Assembly: GCF_025698545.1 (NCBI RefSeq)
Contig: NC_068569.1
Coordinates: 7,440,001 to 7,504,000, forward strand
Source: Gossypium raimondii
Lineage: Eukaryota > Streptophyta > Magnoliopsida > Malvales > Malvaceae
Direction: 5' to 3'
DNA: 64,000 nucleotides
Made by a program: the position numbers and the translations under genes. Of this stretch, positions 25,894 to 38,970 are shown one piece after another. Every line of letters starts with the position of its first letter. Position 1 is the first letter of the stretch. A model generated the notes under the pieces. It was given only the letters and a program-made list of their open reading frames with translations. It made no database searches and was not told where the DNA came from.

Positions 25894-26007
25894 ACTGTTT
25901 TAGCGGTTATTTTGAAACGCACATTACGGTTTTTGTGTTTCTTTTGTAGGTTGAAAAGTCGAGAAACAGTTCTTTAAGCGTAAACCAGGGAGCCATTTTT
26001 AATTGTT

Positions 26008-26043
26008 GGCCCAATAAGAAAGTCCTTTTAATAGCTTTGGGCC
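26008..26043. promoter_or_regulatory. Paired site II (TGGGCC) motifs of RPP30
   Basis: TGGGCC occurs on the minus strand at 26008-26013 and on the plus strand at 26038-26043. Paired TGGGCY elements bind TCP factors and mark promoters of ribosome-biogenesis and cell-growth genes, which fits RPP30 downstream. Confidence 0.6.
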
Positions 26044-26155
26044 AAGATATATTACATGATCCAAGTGTAATTAGCAAGTTTGTACGTCATCGTTTTGGTT
26101 TTCTTCATAAAAAACCCAAAGCGGCAAAGCCCTCCTCCTCATCGTCTTCATCTTC

Positions 26156-26163
26156 AAACCCTA
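26156..26163 (+). promoter_or_regulatory. Telo-box
   Basis: AAACCCTA lies 42-49 bases before the RPP30 start codon. Telo-boxes typically co-occur with site II motifs in plant genes for the translation machinery. Confidence 0.6.
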
Positions 26164-26204
26164 CACCATTAACTCCCACCAAAAACCCTTACCTCTAACC
26201 TCCT

Positions 26205-29119
26205 ATGGGGTTCTTCGACCTTAACATTCCATACACGGATTCCCCGCCGCAAAGCAAGGCGAATTCCACCGTCGCCAAATCCACCCGCATTAAAATTGTG
26301 ATCAAAGCGATGGAGCTGGGCTACACGGGGATCGCCTACAACCGTACGATCAGGGGCGTCATGTCTGATCGCGACCGGTGCTCGATTCCTCTTCTTGGTC
26401 TCTCCTCTCTCCTCAATGTCGCCCCCTTTCTCTCCTCTTCCGTAAACTTCCACCGAGACCTCCTCGGGGTCCCTCGCTCCTCTCCTTTCCGCCAGTACAC
26501 GCGCCTCACCGTCTGCATTGATACCGCGTCGCAGTCACAAGCTTTAAATTCGGGAAACCCGATATTGAAGACGTACGACATTGTTGCCGTTAGGCCGTTA
26601 AACCAAAATGCATTTGATCACGCTTGCGAAAAAGCCGAGGTCATTAATTGATTCAAATTTCAATGGAGAAAATTTTAAAGATATAGGTTTTAACTTTTAT
26701 TTCTTTTTTGTGATTTAGGTGGATATAATTTCAATTGATTTCTCAGACAAGTTGCCGTTTCGATTGAAATTGCCTATGGTTAAAGCTGCTATTAAGGTTT
26801 GTTATTGACTTGATTTCTATACTCATTCAAAATTGAAATTTTGATTGTTTTAATGGATAATTTCATCTTGGGGTCTCGCAGCGTGGGATATATTTTGAAA
26901 TAACATATTCTGATCTTATTGTGGATGTTCATCAAAGGAGGCAAATCATATCCAATGCTAAGGTGAGGAATCCATAGCTTGTTGCATTGTTTTTGAACGG
27001 TTGTTTCTTTCTTCTTCTTCTTCTTCTTTTTTTTTTTTTTGCTGTGTTCTAATAATTCATGTTTTTTAGCGCATTAAAATATAAATTTATAGCTGATGAA
27101 ATGGTGATGAACTAGGATATGAACAATTGGTGAGTAGCAAGAATTGAGAGATTCAGTTATGATTTTTTAGTTGCTTTATAAGATGCAATTTTGGTTGGTC
27201 TAGATAGTAGTGGATGCTGTCAATGTGAACTAATTATCTGTAGCATACTGCTCCAGTTGCTGCTGGATTGGACTCGAGGAAAAAATGTCATGCTTTCTAG
27301 TGCTGCACCTTCTGTATGTGAAGTTAGAGGGCCTAATGATGTTGCAAACTTAGCATCTTTGCTTGGTCTCTCTATGGAACGAGCTAAAGCAGCTATTTCC
27401 AAAAATTGTAGGTATGCTAATTCACAGAACTTTGTAGTTTTTGCAAGGGCCGTAGTTAATGTCTTATTCTGTGTGGATCTCCTTTTGTTTCATCTTTCAG
27501 GAGCCTTTTGACCAATGCTTTGAGAAGAAAACACTTTTTCAAGGAGGTTATCAGAGTTGAAGCAGCATCCACCAGTCGGCAATCTGACTCTGAAATACCT
27601 TTGTATGCGGACTGGCTTAAGTGGGATCCCATCTCTAGTGGTGAAGGTGATTTACAGCTGGATGACATGGCGAAATCCTTTTGTGCCTCCACTAATGCAT
27701 CAAAAACTGTGAAAGCCATTGATTTTGATTCTATTATTGACAAGATGCCATCACATGGCTTCCAAGTTAAGGATTTGATATCTGGAAGTGAGGCTTCCTT
27801 CCAGCCACAGACAGAAGTAAAAAGCTTTTTGTCTACTCCTCAGCCAATTGAGTTATCTGTTAGAACTAATCAGGCGTCTGAAAATTCCATCAAGCATGGG
27901 CTTTTTCCTGAAACAGATGATGCTACATTAGAAAATACATGTTCGGAACCTCTGACCTCTGCATTTGGGGATCCTCAAAAGTTAGACCTGGCAAGTTATG
28001 ATACAAAAACTTCAACTGGTTCTGAAGAAGTCGTAACTGATACGGTCATGACTGAGAAAGAATTGGAGACTCGTAGTGCCTCAGATGCAGCATTTGGCTC
28101 TGTTGAAGCTGGAAACCAGGGTCTGCAATCCAAAAAGTGCTATGAGCAAAATTTTGTGTTACTAAATGAGAATGTGAATGATGGTCTAAATGCTGTAATG
28201 CTGAATGAGGATGTGATATCTCATCAGACATCTGCCATGGACATTGAACTGGATGCAGCTGCTTTAGAGATTTCTCCTCCATCTGAGTGCAGTAGTTTAC
28301 CTCCTACTCAGGGCAGGGAGTCTAAGAGTTCTAAAGGTTCTTGTGTATTTTCAGGTGTGGAGACTATTAAGGTGGATGATATAGCAGTTGACATGGATAA
28401 GGAACCCCAGGAAACTACGGCTTCGTCCTTGAATAATATGTCTTCGCTTGAAAATATTTCAGAAAGAATGTCATTGAGGACTTCTGAAGATGATGCAGTT
28501 ATTGCTGATCAAATTTCACTCCAGCAATCAGATGATGAGATGAGAGTTAAAGATAACTCCTTAGTGCCAAACCATGAAAACCAAGTGTTGTTAATGGAAG
28601 AGCAAAAGCTTGCTGAAGCTGATAGCAGTATGAATGATCTTGGCTCAGTCCTAAGTAATGAACCTTTGCATGAAACTGTCATCAAGAAAGAACCAACCAC
28701 AATACTAAGGAATCCATTTCCAGAGTCCAATCCAAAGATGAAATTGAAAGTCCCCTCGTCAACCATGACTAATGAGATCCAAGAGGTGGCAATGGAATTG
28801 AAAAGGCGTGGAGAAGATGATAACAAAACTAATGATCCTACTTTAGGTCAGCGAATATCAGGTACTAGTATCAATGTATCAAAGTCAGATGGTTTTAGTT
28901 TTCTGTGTGCTTGATTGATTATTTTCTCCCAATCAACAGACTTTGCTTCTCCTTATCTGACTTCAAGTTGCCTATAAAATGCCAGGAAAGTCAAGAAGAA
29001 GACATAGGAATCATCATCACGCGCCCTTGTTTCCTTTACGGCGCAGCCTGTATCCTGTATCTTTCAAGAGGAAAGCAGCTCGAAAATCAGAGCGCAGGGT
29101 GAAGATGGAAGAACTTTAA
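26205..29119 (+). CDS. RPP30: Ribonuclease P/MRP protein subunit p30
   Basis: RPP30 is a PHP-fold protein subunit of nuclear RNase P and MRP, needed for tRNA and rRNA processing; the Arabidopsis gene is GAF1. Exons are 26205-26639, 26719-26796, 26882-26962, 27257-27411, 27501-28861 and 28986-29119, giving 747 aa. The N-terminal 235 residues are the p30 domain: MGFFDLNIPY, GYTGIAYNRTIRG, DIISIDFSDKLPFRL, GIYFEITYSDLI and NVMLSSAAPSVCEVRGPNDV. A long acidic, Ser-rich, probably disordered extension follows. A very basic end (KSRRRHRNHHH, FKRKAARKSERRVK) lies in the last exon. The donor of intron 5 could also be after 28846, which keeps frame and shortens the protein by five residues; without splicing the frame would stop at 28914. 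Confidence 0.92.
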
Positions 29120-31502
29120 TTAATATGAGTGTGCATGGTTTAACCCTTTGCATTATTGAATACTATTTTTTCTTTCTTTTACGGTAAAACTTCTAATCTA
29201 GTGCTCTGTGGATGGGGCCTGAGTTAAATCCAGTTAATTTTAAGAATATGGATTTGGATGTTAATTTTTTGGGTATTAATCTTAACCAGTGCTTTTCTAC
29301 TGCATTCCTAATTATGTTTTATACTTCGGCCCATCACATTGTTAAAACATTCCGTGGTGATGAAAGGTAACCCAATTTGCATTGAGCCAACGACTCTCCA
29401 ACCTTAAAATAAATAAGTCACCTAAATACTGCTACTCAATTCAAGGTGCAGATATGGCAATTAGGGATATTATTAAATTTATTATTACTCCATAATTGGC
29501 ACATTTTGCTTCATAATGTGTCCCACTCCATTATGAATGTTTAATTTTGAAAATGGATGCATCATGCATTTGTTCCTGTCTCATCTCACTCAATTTAAAA
29601 ATATTTAAAATAATTCTTTAAAAAAATATTTAAACATAAAATATATGATTTTTTCTTGTTATTATATTTTTACCTTTTAATAATTTATATATACAAGGAT
29701 ACAATGGTAATTTTATATAGTAGAGTGGGTTGGGGCGGGGCAAATATTTACAATAATCATTCCATACTCGCTATCCAAAAAAAAAAAATCTGTTTCGCCT
29801 CACTTTGCATCCACTTTTGAAATAAAAATATCCGCTTTATTTAAAACGAATCGATTCGAATTTCATCTTATGGTTTGAATTTTAGCATTCTTAATTTATG
29901 ATTATTTTAAATTGTGAAAAATGTAAAAGATTAACCTCAATTTGTGAAAATAGCAGCTAAATTATGCCCAAAAAGTGGCTAATCGTTACTGCTTAGACTC
30001 TAAATCAATTCCTACCATCATTATTGAGGTGGCTAGCTTCTTCCAAAGAGTATGGGGTTTCACTGTATTCGGCTCATGTTCTTGGCATCTTCCTGGACCC
30101 AGTTTATTTTTTAAAATTGCAACTTTGGTGTTTCTTTTTCTTGTAATTTGATGGGATTCATGAATCTAATTAATGTCATTTTTAAGATTATGATATGAAT
30201 CAATTAAAGTGCAATTTAAAATTTTATTGTATGTGAGGAACTAGGTTTTAAATAACTTTAAAAAAACTTTGATCAGGAAAATAAACAACTCTTTTATTTA
30301 AAAAAAAAACACTAAAAAGACAACATCCCACATCACTTTTTCCCCCAATTTGCAATCCCAAAAACTCTGATGTTTCCCCCTTTTTATCACTCTTTATTAC
30401 TAAGATTATTGTCCATTTGAGTAGTATATTCAAAGAAGAAAACTTTGGAGACAATGATGAATCTAAAGAAAAAGAAAAGAAAAAAAAGGTCAGAGTTTCA
30501 TAGTACTTGCTTAATTGTTTATTATAATTTGGATAATGGGAACCTTGGATTCTTAATAACTTAATATTTTCAACGTCTTTTCCTAATGCAAAGGTCATAC
30601 ATAAACTTAGTGCGCAAACCACAGCCGCTTCCAGGGCCCGACAAAAACTAAACATCGCCGCCCTTCCCATCTCTAGGGGTTAATAGCCTTTAACTAAAGC
30701 AACATCTTGGTTCAAATTCTCATAAAACATCAACCTCGTCATTATCAACTAACACCAGCTGTGAATATGATAAGCAAAACACAGATGGTAATTTATATTA
30801 CTTCTTTTTCTTTTCCTGCTTTCTGATTACATCCCAATATTGGTAAGGTTTGAAAAAGCTAAAAGAAACAACACTCTAGAGAAGCCTGGAAAAAGACTCG
30901 GAAAAAATTGGTGAGTTAAATGATTACTAGGGGATCGTGAAAGTAAGAAAAATCTTGTATAAAGATCCTTTTTTTTTCTTCTTTATGTTTACAGTCTAGT
31001 CGGTCATGGTGATGTAGTTAATAGTTATTCTCAATGGGAACAATATGTAAGCTGCATTTGTCTTGAGTTGGTTCTTTCTTTAAATTGGCGAACTGTTTTC
31101 ATCCACCTGAAATTGTCTCTATCCTTTGTACTATATCTTGTGATTCACAAGAGTGGAAGTTTCAATTCATTCCCCTTTTATTATTTATCCTGCATTTTTA
31201 TTCCTATTGGAGACTACTTGAGATTGAATAAAGGTAATATAGTTGACACTATATTACAAATGAGTTGAGAAGTTTGAGATGGTTAGTTGCCATTTATAAA
31301 GTTCACTCTTGGATAAGCCTTGGAATTCCATACAATAAATAATGTGATCAATCATATTTACAAACACCTATTTGAAGCTGAAAAAGACTTCTAATATTGC
31401 ATCAAATATATATATAAAGCAAAAGAAGAAAAAGTTCTAAAATTTTCCACACTAAAATATATAGAAGAAATCAGGATCAACTGATGATCCTTTTTAAAAC
31501 AA
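29120..31502. other. Spacer between RPP30 and the CCT gene
   Basis: Two convergent 3' flanks and AT-rich DNA. The longest open frame (30248-30670, minus) shows no family features. A GC-rich patch near 29725-29745 within AT-rich flanks may be part of an old repeat. Nothing else is supportable. Confidence 0.5.
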
Positions 31503-33166
31503 TTAAGGATTAATAAGATTTGCAGAGAGTGAATCCAGAAAATTGACCCAATTCTCATCATCATCTTCTTCATGATGTCCACCAATGTGGATGTGGTGGC
31601 TCCATTCAACTTGAGCAACATCCTTTTCAATTTCTTCATTCCTTGCAAACCGTCCTCGGATTCTTGGCCTGCTGTCTGCCAATGTTTTCCTACATGTATA
31701 CTGCCAAAAAAAAAAAAGAAAGATATTCATCAGCAAATGACTGCTGAGTCAAGCAGTATATCTAACATTATTGCATGATCATATCTTTGTATTAATCTTA
31801 CAAAGACCGTACGTGAAAATGCATGCATGTAGGCATAAACGTATATTCATTATGTTTACTTCGTTTGATGATATATATGAGATAATTTCGAGATAGAGAA
31901 GAAAAATAACAGATGCTGGATTTGCATACTTACATAAATTAGTTTTACAAAATCAATGGAACAATTATTTATATATAATGTACATAGGGGATTCTTGACT
32001 TCTTTTTGTATGGATGGTACCAGAAACAAAAAAAGTGTTTTTTCTTTTTTGTTCTTTCACAAAATTGAATGTGGCAGACATCAAAAGGCATCATATAACC
32101 AGGAGGAACATAGCCATCATGCTTTTAATATATTAATTAATATTACACAGTAGATTTTTGCTTTTCTAGAGGGGGCTGGGGAGGAGGGGGTGATAGTATT
32201 TTTATTATTGAAGTACTTTTTAGTTAAGTTGCGAGCAACATTGGGATTAGATTTTATTCAGAGAATACCAATAATAGAGAGAGTTTTAGATTATCATATA
32301 TACATATTTATACACCTCTATGTTATTTTGAATATGCTAGCAAAAAGGACTCATTCAACATGCATGCTAGAAACTTAACATGATAAAACTCCAATTCAAT
32401 TGACTCTAGAAACTTGGACATTCGTACACAACTAACTAGAATGGAATGCTACACATTTTGATTTGTTAACTATATTATTATAAAGTTATAATTAAGATTA
32501 AGCGTAAAGACAGACCTTGATTTTCTTGGTGAAGTTCCTCAGGTTTCTTTTGGATCGGTATCTTTCAATCCTTTCTTTCTTTTCCTCAGGACTGTAGCGG
32601 TACGTTCTGTTCATTCCTTCAATTATGTCATTCGCACTGCTCTCAGTCGACAATGGACTCTCCGACCGCCGACCGCCACTCTGCCGCCCCTATCCCCACC
32701 CATTAAACCAAGTAAAGTTAATCAATATGTTTTTGAAGGGTTAATTTGCGCCTTCAGGCTGGCTATAACATAAACTAATTACCTGCTCCAAATCACCGGT
32801 GCTAAAAGCTCTCCTAACCGGACCGGAACCAGAGTCAACAAACTCGCTAAGGCTTGAGGTAAAGTAACAAGGAAACCCTTTGTTTTGAAGGGAATGGCTA
32901 CTGACGCTCCTCTGCAAGAAACCCTGTTTCTGGGTGCAGCAACTCAATTGCGAACTCGGCGAGTTGTAACTCCCGCTACTGCTGCTGCTGCTGCTGCTGC
33001 CGCTGCTGTGAATCGCCTCGCTTACCAAGTCGTATGACTCGGCCACTGTGAGTTGATTTAGCGGACATAATGGGAAGTTTAACGGCGATGTCATGACGTC
33101 GGGAGACGTCAGGGAGTCTCTCAGAAACTCCGAGGAGGAGCGTGGGAATGTTGGGTATCCAAACAT
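31503..33166 (-). CDS. CCT-motif protein
   Basis: Three exons (32783-33166, 32516-32689, 31503-31700) encode 251 aa. The N-terminal half is Ser-rich, with a run of consecutive serines coded by a CTG-type repeat (plus-strand 32976-33000). It also holds PVRRAFSTGDLEQ, common in this subgroup. Residues about 166-208 form the CCT motif: ERIERYRSKRNLRNF, TKKIKYTCRKTLADSRP and RIRGRFARNEE. The CCT motif is split by the second intron. An acidic tail ends NWVNFLDSLSANLINP. CCT proteins are nuclear regulators that bind DNA with NF-YB/YC partners. There is no B-box or response-regulator domain, so it is a CMF-type protein, like At5g59990 and At5g41380 as I recall them. Targets are unknown. Confidence 0.92.
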
Positions 33167-33389
33167 AGCGCGTGGACACGGGAAGGATTCAGATTGACTA
33201 AATTGAGTGCTTTTTTTTTTTTAAAGCCTAAAGAAATGAAGAAAGGAGTGGACTGGAGATGGAGAGAGCAGAGGCTCCAAAGCTGTTATTTATAACGAGC
33301 CAAGACAGATGGACATGGAAGATGACGTCAGCTTATATGCGTTAGGCGTTGACTTTGTTTATTAGGAAAATAATATATTTATTTTAGGA

Positions 33390-33670
33390 TGGTCAAATTC
33401 TTCTATTAGTCCCTATATAGTATATACTCAGTAAACTTTGATTGGTAATTTTAGTTTTTATATTTTATGAATTGGTTAGATTTAGTCCTTATACTTTTCA
33501 AATTTTAACATTTCAATTCGATTCAAATGGTAGCAATTAAGTCTATTTGATTGATTGTTATTCTTGTCCTATTCATAAAATTATAAATTTAATCCATATT
33601 TTTTAATTGAATCATTCCTATTCTCTTATATTTTTAGAATTTTAACCTTAACGCAAAATTTCAACATTAA
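33390..33670. repeat. Dispersed repeat, copy 2
   Basis: Diverged copy of the repeat at 16711-17000 in the same orientation, with shared blocks TTCTTCTATTAGTCC, CAAATGGTAGCAATT and AAATTATAAATTTA. Confidence 0.55.
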
Positions 33671-33699
33671 ATCAAATAGAATTGATCTCCAATGGAGAG

Positions 33700-35114
33700 C
33701 CTATTCAGCACTGTCATCTAGGCAACAATAGAGTGCTTATGAACATGCAAAGGAAACCACAATAACCCATGCCAACACACTTTTCTACCCTTCATTCTAA
33801 TTTCCTCCCACAATCTTGAAGTAGCAATCTTGCTATATATATATAGGAATCCTTTAAACATTATAAGCAACTAACTCCCTCAATTTGAGCATTCTTCTCC
33901 AATTCCAGTTACTTGCAAAATAAGGAGCAACATCCCAAAAGCTTTTCCCCTTCATAACATACTCTTTGATCCAAGCAATCCATATAGAATCTTTTTGTGC
34001 AAGAACTCTTCCAACTTGCGACAAGATACAAGCCTTGTTCCATTCTTCTAGATTCCTCAATCCCAATCCACCATCTCGTTTAGGTGAGCATATCAATTGC
34101 CAACAAACCCTGACTCCATATGCAACATAATCCCTTCCTTTTGAAAAGAATCTAGTGCAAATTTGAGAAATCTTTTTAATCTAAACTTCTGGCCCGAATA
34201 CTGAAAATCATAACTTCAATATTCAGATGCCTAGTAGATCAACAATTAACTTTAGCCAAAATCTTGCCAATCAAAGGTCTACAGTTTGAATAAGTTAGCT
34301 TCCACACAAGGGGCACTCTCAAATACCTCAAGGGCAATTTACTAATGTTGAAACTAGTGATGCTTCTCTCATTCTTAAAAGCATTGAGGTGCAAACCAGA
34401 AAACCAATAAAACTCCTTTATTATACACCAAATGCCCACAATAGAATCATTAGCACCCTTTAAAAATATAATGTCATCTGTAAAGGAAAAATATGAAAGT
34501 TGTACTCCAAGGAACTTAGGGTAATACTTAAAAATTCCATGCTTACTTGCCACCTCTAAAAGCTTGGACAATACATTCAATACTACAACAAAGAGGTAGG
34601 GAGAAAGAGGGTGTCCCTGCCTTATTCTCCTACCCCTCTAAAGAAACCAATAAGTCCTCCATTAAGGGATATGGAAAACTTAGGGGTGGTTTTGCAAACA
34701 ACAATCCACTTAACAAGTTGTTCAAGGAATTCCATGGCTTTCAAAATAGAAATGACAATATTTCAACTCAATAAGTCAAAAGCTTTTTGTAAATCCACCT
34801 TGAGAGCACGTTTAGGAGAAATGTGCTTTCTACTATAACTCCTCATTAACTTATAAGCCAAGAGAGTGTTGTCAATTATGTTTCTACCCTTGATGGATGT
34901 ACTTTGACTTTTAAAGATTAAATCAAATAGGTATAGACAGTGCTACAACAATAGATAAGCCTAAACTCCTTGATGTGGCTTGGATTCTCACATATTAGAA
35001 CCAACAATGCGCCAGACTGATTTGAAGAAATAAGCTACGTAGCCATCAGGGTCAAGAGCTTTCTCATTCCCTTGTTCATTATGTTTTTGGAATCCCGATG
35101 TTAAATACTACCCA
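33700..35114 (-). mobile_element. LINE (non-LTR) reverse transcriptase remnant
   Basis: Read on the minus strand from about 35090 downward, pieces of a plant LINE reverse transcriptase appear in order. These are ALDPDGYVAYFFKSVW-like fragments, ALKVDLQKAFDLL, RQGHPLSPYLFVVVLNVLSK, the catalytic box region FSFTDDIIFLKGAND, and SGLHLNAFKNE. A downstream segment PKRDGGLGLRNLEEWNKA is typical of the region before the zf-RVT domain. The canonical F/YADD box is FTDD, and stops and frameshifts break the frame, so it is inactive. The 5' part is cut off by the solo LTR at 35120. Confidence 0.85.
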
Positions 35115-35119
35115 ACCTA

Positions 35120-35696
35120 TGTCGAAATTTTAGCAATTATTGAGTTTTTAAATGTTTTTAATGTTGAATAATTTTAGTATTAGGGACTAAATTGATAGAT
35201 TTTTAAGTTAGGAATGAAAAAGGATTAAATTGTAGAATAAATTGTAAATTTTGAGTAATAGGGACTAAATTGTGAAAATTTTGAAACTTAGGGATTTAAG
35301 TGAAAATAGGGAGTTAAATTTAGTTTAAAGTGAAATTTGTATAAAAATATAAGATTAATTGTAAAGAAATAAAGTTAGTCTCGATTTAGGGACTAAATTG
35401 AAAATTAGGCAAATATTGAGTCAAAAATTGAAATATTCAATATGAAATTGAATTGTGTTATATTGATGAATTTTAATTGTTTTAATTCCGTAGCTAACGT
35501 CGTACCTGGACCTTCGACTAAAAAGGGAAAAGAAAAAGTTAACGTGGAATAGCTCGGAATTCTTGGTTTGTATTTATATAATCCGAAACTAGTTATTAAT
35601 TGTTATTTTTTTATTTAATGCATATGATGAGTATTGAGGTGAGTATTTGGCACTTTGACATTGAATTGAATTAAAAGTTGATTGAATGGATTGAAT

Positions 35697-35737
<41 letters not shown>

Positions 35738-36775
35738 TATATTGATTCTTTGAATTGAAATGAATATATATATGTGCAAATATGAGAATTGAATATTGAT
35801 TGTATTTGGACAGTAAATTGAAACCCTATTAACTGTATCGGACTGAGTCGGATATAGATGGCATGCCATAGGATTGGAAGAGTTTAGGGATTTCTTCGAC
35901 TTCAAGTCGATGAGGCACTGGGTGCCAATTTACTTCGGTTTAACTGATGAGACACTGGGTGTCAATTTACTACTTCGGATATATTCGATGAGACATTCAG
36001 TGTCAATTTATTACTTCGAATTATCCGATGAGGCATTGGGTGCCAAACTGGTGTGTTAGTTGGATCCATGTATCCATCCGAGTCCGAGTCGTGTTAATAG
36101 GGGTAAATAAATAATAAAGTTCTATAATTGATATTGAAATGATATTGTATCTGAAATGAAAATGGGATAGTGAATTGAAACATGAAAATGAGACACATGA
36201 ATTACATATTCATGAATTGAATATGGATTGAATAATATTATTGTATAAATAATATATATTAAATTGTGAAAAATTATTATATAGCAAGTGATGAGATTTG
36301 AGAATGGTATGAAATGATGTATTTATGAATTGAATATTGAATGGCTAATGACATTATGTGAATAAATGTGGTCTTAAATATTCAAATGTGTTTATAATTA
36401 AAATATGCATATTATATTATCATGTCTTTAAATATTCGGATTATAGAAATACCACTGGGTTTTACTCAGCGTACAGTTTTGTTTTCCGTGCACAGATTAG
36501 GTACAGCGATTTTGAAAAGTTGTAATTGAGGTTGTGAGCATCCATTTCATCACATCTCCAAGTGCCAAGATGGTATGTTTCAAAATTTTGAATAGAATGA
36601 CATGCACTTAGGAAGATCAAGTGTGTTTCAAGTAGTAGAGACAAAAATATAAGTTATGAAAATTTTATTTTTTTTATGTTCAAATATATTAGTGATTAGT
36701 CAAAATCACTTTGGCACCAAATGTAATATCCCTATACCAGATTCCTTGAGTCGAACCGGATATTGGGGTGTTACA
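35120..36775 (-). mobile_element. Solo LTR with TSD ACCTA
   Basis: A 1656-base TG...CA unit is flanked by perfect 5-base duplications ACCTA at 35115-35119 and 36776-36780. Read on the minus strand it begins TGTAACACCCC, the same end as the LTR at 38976, so the minus strand is probably its native direction. Inside are an (AT)n run at 35699-35734 and four units of 37-41 bases beginning GATGAGRCA at 35909, 35946, 35987 and 36027. There is no coding interior, so this is a solo LTR, probably of a Gypsy/Tekay-like element. Confidence 0.88.
35699..35734. repeat. (AT)18 microsatellite
   Basis: Perfect AT dinucleotide run inside the solo LTR. Confidence 0.95.
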
Positions 36776-36780
36776 ACCTA

Positions 36781-38970
36781 ATTATCACTCTTGTCCCAGT
36801 TTACTCCAAAATGATATCAATGAGAAGAACATAACATGTGGCACTTTTTTATTGAATGCCATACATTTTTTGAGTAAAATGAGATAAAATTGATAATTTA
36901 CATATCATTTCAAATGAAAAAAACTTTAAAGATCAATATGAAAATTTGAATAATTTAAGCCCAATTTATTAATTACAACTTAAAAAAAGGCTAATATACT
37001 AAAAACACACTTAAACTATTATACTTTATTTAAACAAACCCTTAAATTATATTTGTAGTTAAATAAGGCCTTAGCTTATGAATTTTACCTATAAAAGCTC
37101 TTGATTTTAATATTAAAGTAAGTTATTTTAAATTTTAGACTCTTATCTTAATTTCTTATTAATGCAATAGAAATTATCTACAACTTAACATCAACATAAA
37201 TTTTAAGAGACTAATAAAAATTTTCAAAAGAGAAATTAAATGTGCTATGTATATTAGCACTTTAAAAATATTTAAAATATTATTTAATTTTATTTTCAAA
37301 AAGTGTTATTTTATTTTTTATTTAATAAACTATTTTCATCAAATTCACACCATCATTGAATGCAGTGGCGTATTTAGGTGGGTTGGTAAGGGCACTGATG
37401 CCCCTTAAAATGAAAAATTATCCATTTAAATTCTTTAAAAATTTTAAAATTTTTAATTAATAAATGTAAAATTACACTTTGGCCCTCTTAAAAATAATAA
37501 AATATTGATTTAATATTTTAAAATTTATAAAGATATAATCTATTAAAAATTAAAATTTAATTTCAGCCCTAAAAAATTTTTTAACTTCATCCTGATTGAA
37601 TAGATATTAATTTAAAATTTTAAAATGTTTTTACTTTAATATTAAAAAATCTCTACCATAAAATAGAAGTTTAGAAACTTATTTAATTAAAAATTATAAA
37701 TACTTATTTAAATAAAATATAGTACGCTAAGTTCACAATAATCGTTTATTATCTCCTATTATAGCCAGGAAAAAAATTAACGGACCAAATACCCTGCTAT
37801 CATTTAATTATCAGGCATGAATTGTCTAGTTTTACTTAATTAGTGCCCGACTGTACTACTCTTTTGCATGAATAAAAATATTTTCTAACCCTTCCCCCCT
37901 TTTGGACTTTACAAAATTTACATTTTTGTTAATGTAAAAACATCATTAATGTATCTTTTGCCTTTTAATATTTAAAATAATTTATTAAAACTTAACCTTT
38001 CAATATTTATATATTCGATTAATTTAATTTTAAATTAAAAGATCAAAAACTAACTTCTAATATTTACAAAATAATATTGTATTTCAATATTAAAATTTAA
38101 AAATATAATTTTAAATATTAACACTTTTTTTATAAAATATATTAATAATATATCTGATAAATTTCAAGATATTAATAATATTTTATCATATCACAAAAGT
38201 TATTTTTCTTTCATTTAATTGGACGGTTATTTTAAGACTTTAAGATCCTTACCTATCACCCTACACAGACAATAAGTCATTACACTATATTTGTTCCAAA
38301 AAAAACCATTACACTTTAATGCTTTGATAAAACCCTATAGGTGTAGAGTTTAAAGTGTAATATTTAGTGACTCGTAAAAGTTATCAAACCACCGAAACAA
38401 TAAAATATGAGGATTGTTTTATTCATTGCATTATCGCATTTTTCAAATAAAAATGGTGAATTTCTCGAATAAAGTTGGCAGATATTATAAAATTGAGCCA
38501 AACACCGTAATGCCAATTATTTCTTTGACAACAATTTTTATAATAATAATAAGATTGCCTACGAAAAATCATGACCAACTTGAAGAAAAAGGGGAAAGGA
38601 GGAATACCCCACACCCACTTGAAGACAAATGGACTTAAGTATTATACAAGGTAAACTCCCATGTGACAAGCACATAGTTAGACAACTTGTTAATTAATTA
38701 CTTTATTATAGGCTAGCTAGGGTAGATTATAGTCAATAGTAATTATGATTTTGTTCATCAATAGACATACCATTAGAATGTCATAGAAGTACCCTTTCAA
38801 TTTTGGAAAGATTGGACGAGGCTGACCATGCTTTTCTCTTTCAAATTTGTTAAATTGCTTCGTCACAACATTAATGTTCTTATTAAAGAAATAAAAATAT
38901 GCATTATTACTGATTTAAGATACAAGAGAGCTACAAGAAAATCAAAACAACACTGAATATTTCTCCAACT
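36781..38970. other. AT-rich spacer between solo LTRs
   Basis: The first few hundred bases may continue the LINE relic interrupted at 35120, but I could not confirm it. The rest is AT-rich, without gene, RNA or clear repeat structure. Confidence 0.5.

Noticed and set aside
28862-28914. Stop codon at 28912-28914 as the end of RPP30
   Set aside because: The basic last exon at 28986-29119 is in frame after a GT-AG splice and fits the family's basic C-terminus, so the stop is probably intronic. Not fully excluded.
30248-30670. 140-codon open frame on the minus strand starting MGRAAMFSFCRAL
   Set aside because: No recognisable domain; much of it is Phe/Lys-rich translation of A/T runs and there is no splice or promoter support.
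34547-34838. Plus-strand frames with PTPLKKPISPP
   Set aside because: Antisense of the LINE reverse-transcriptase relic.
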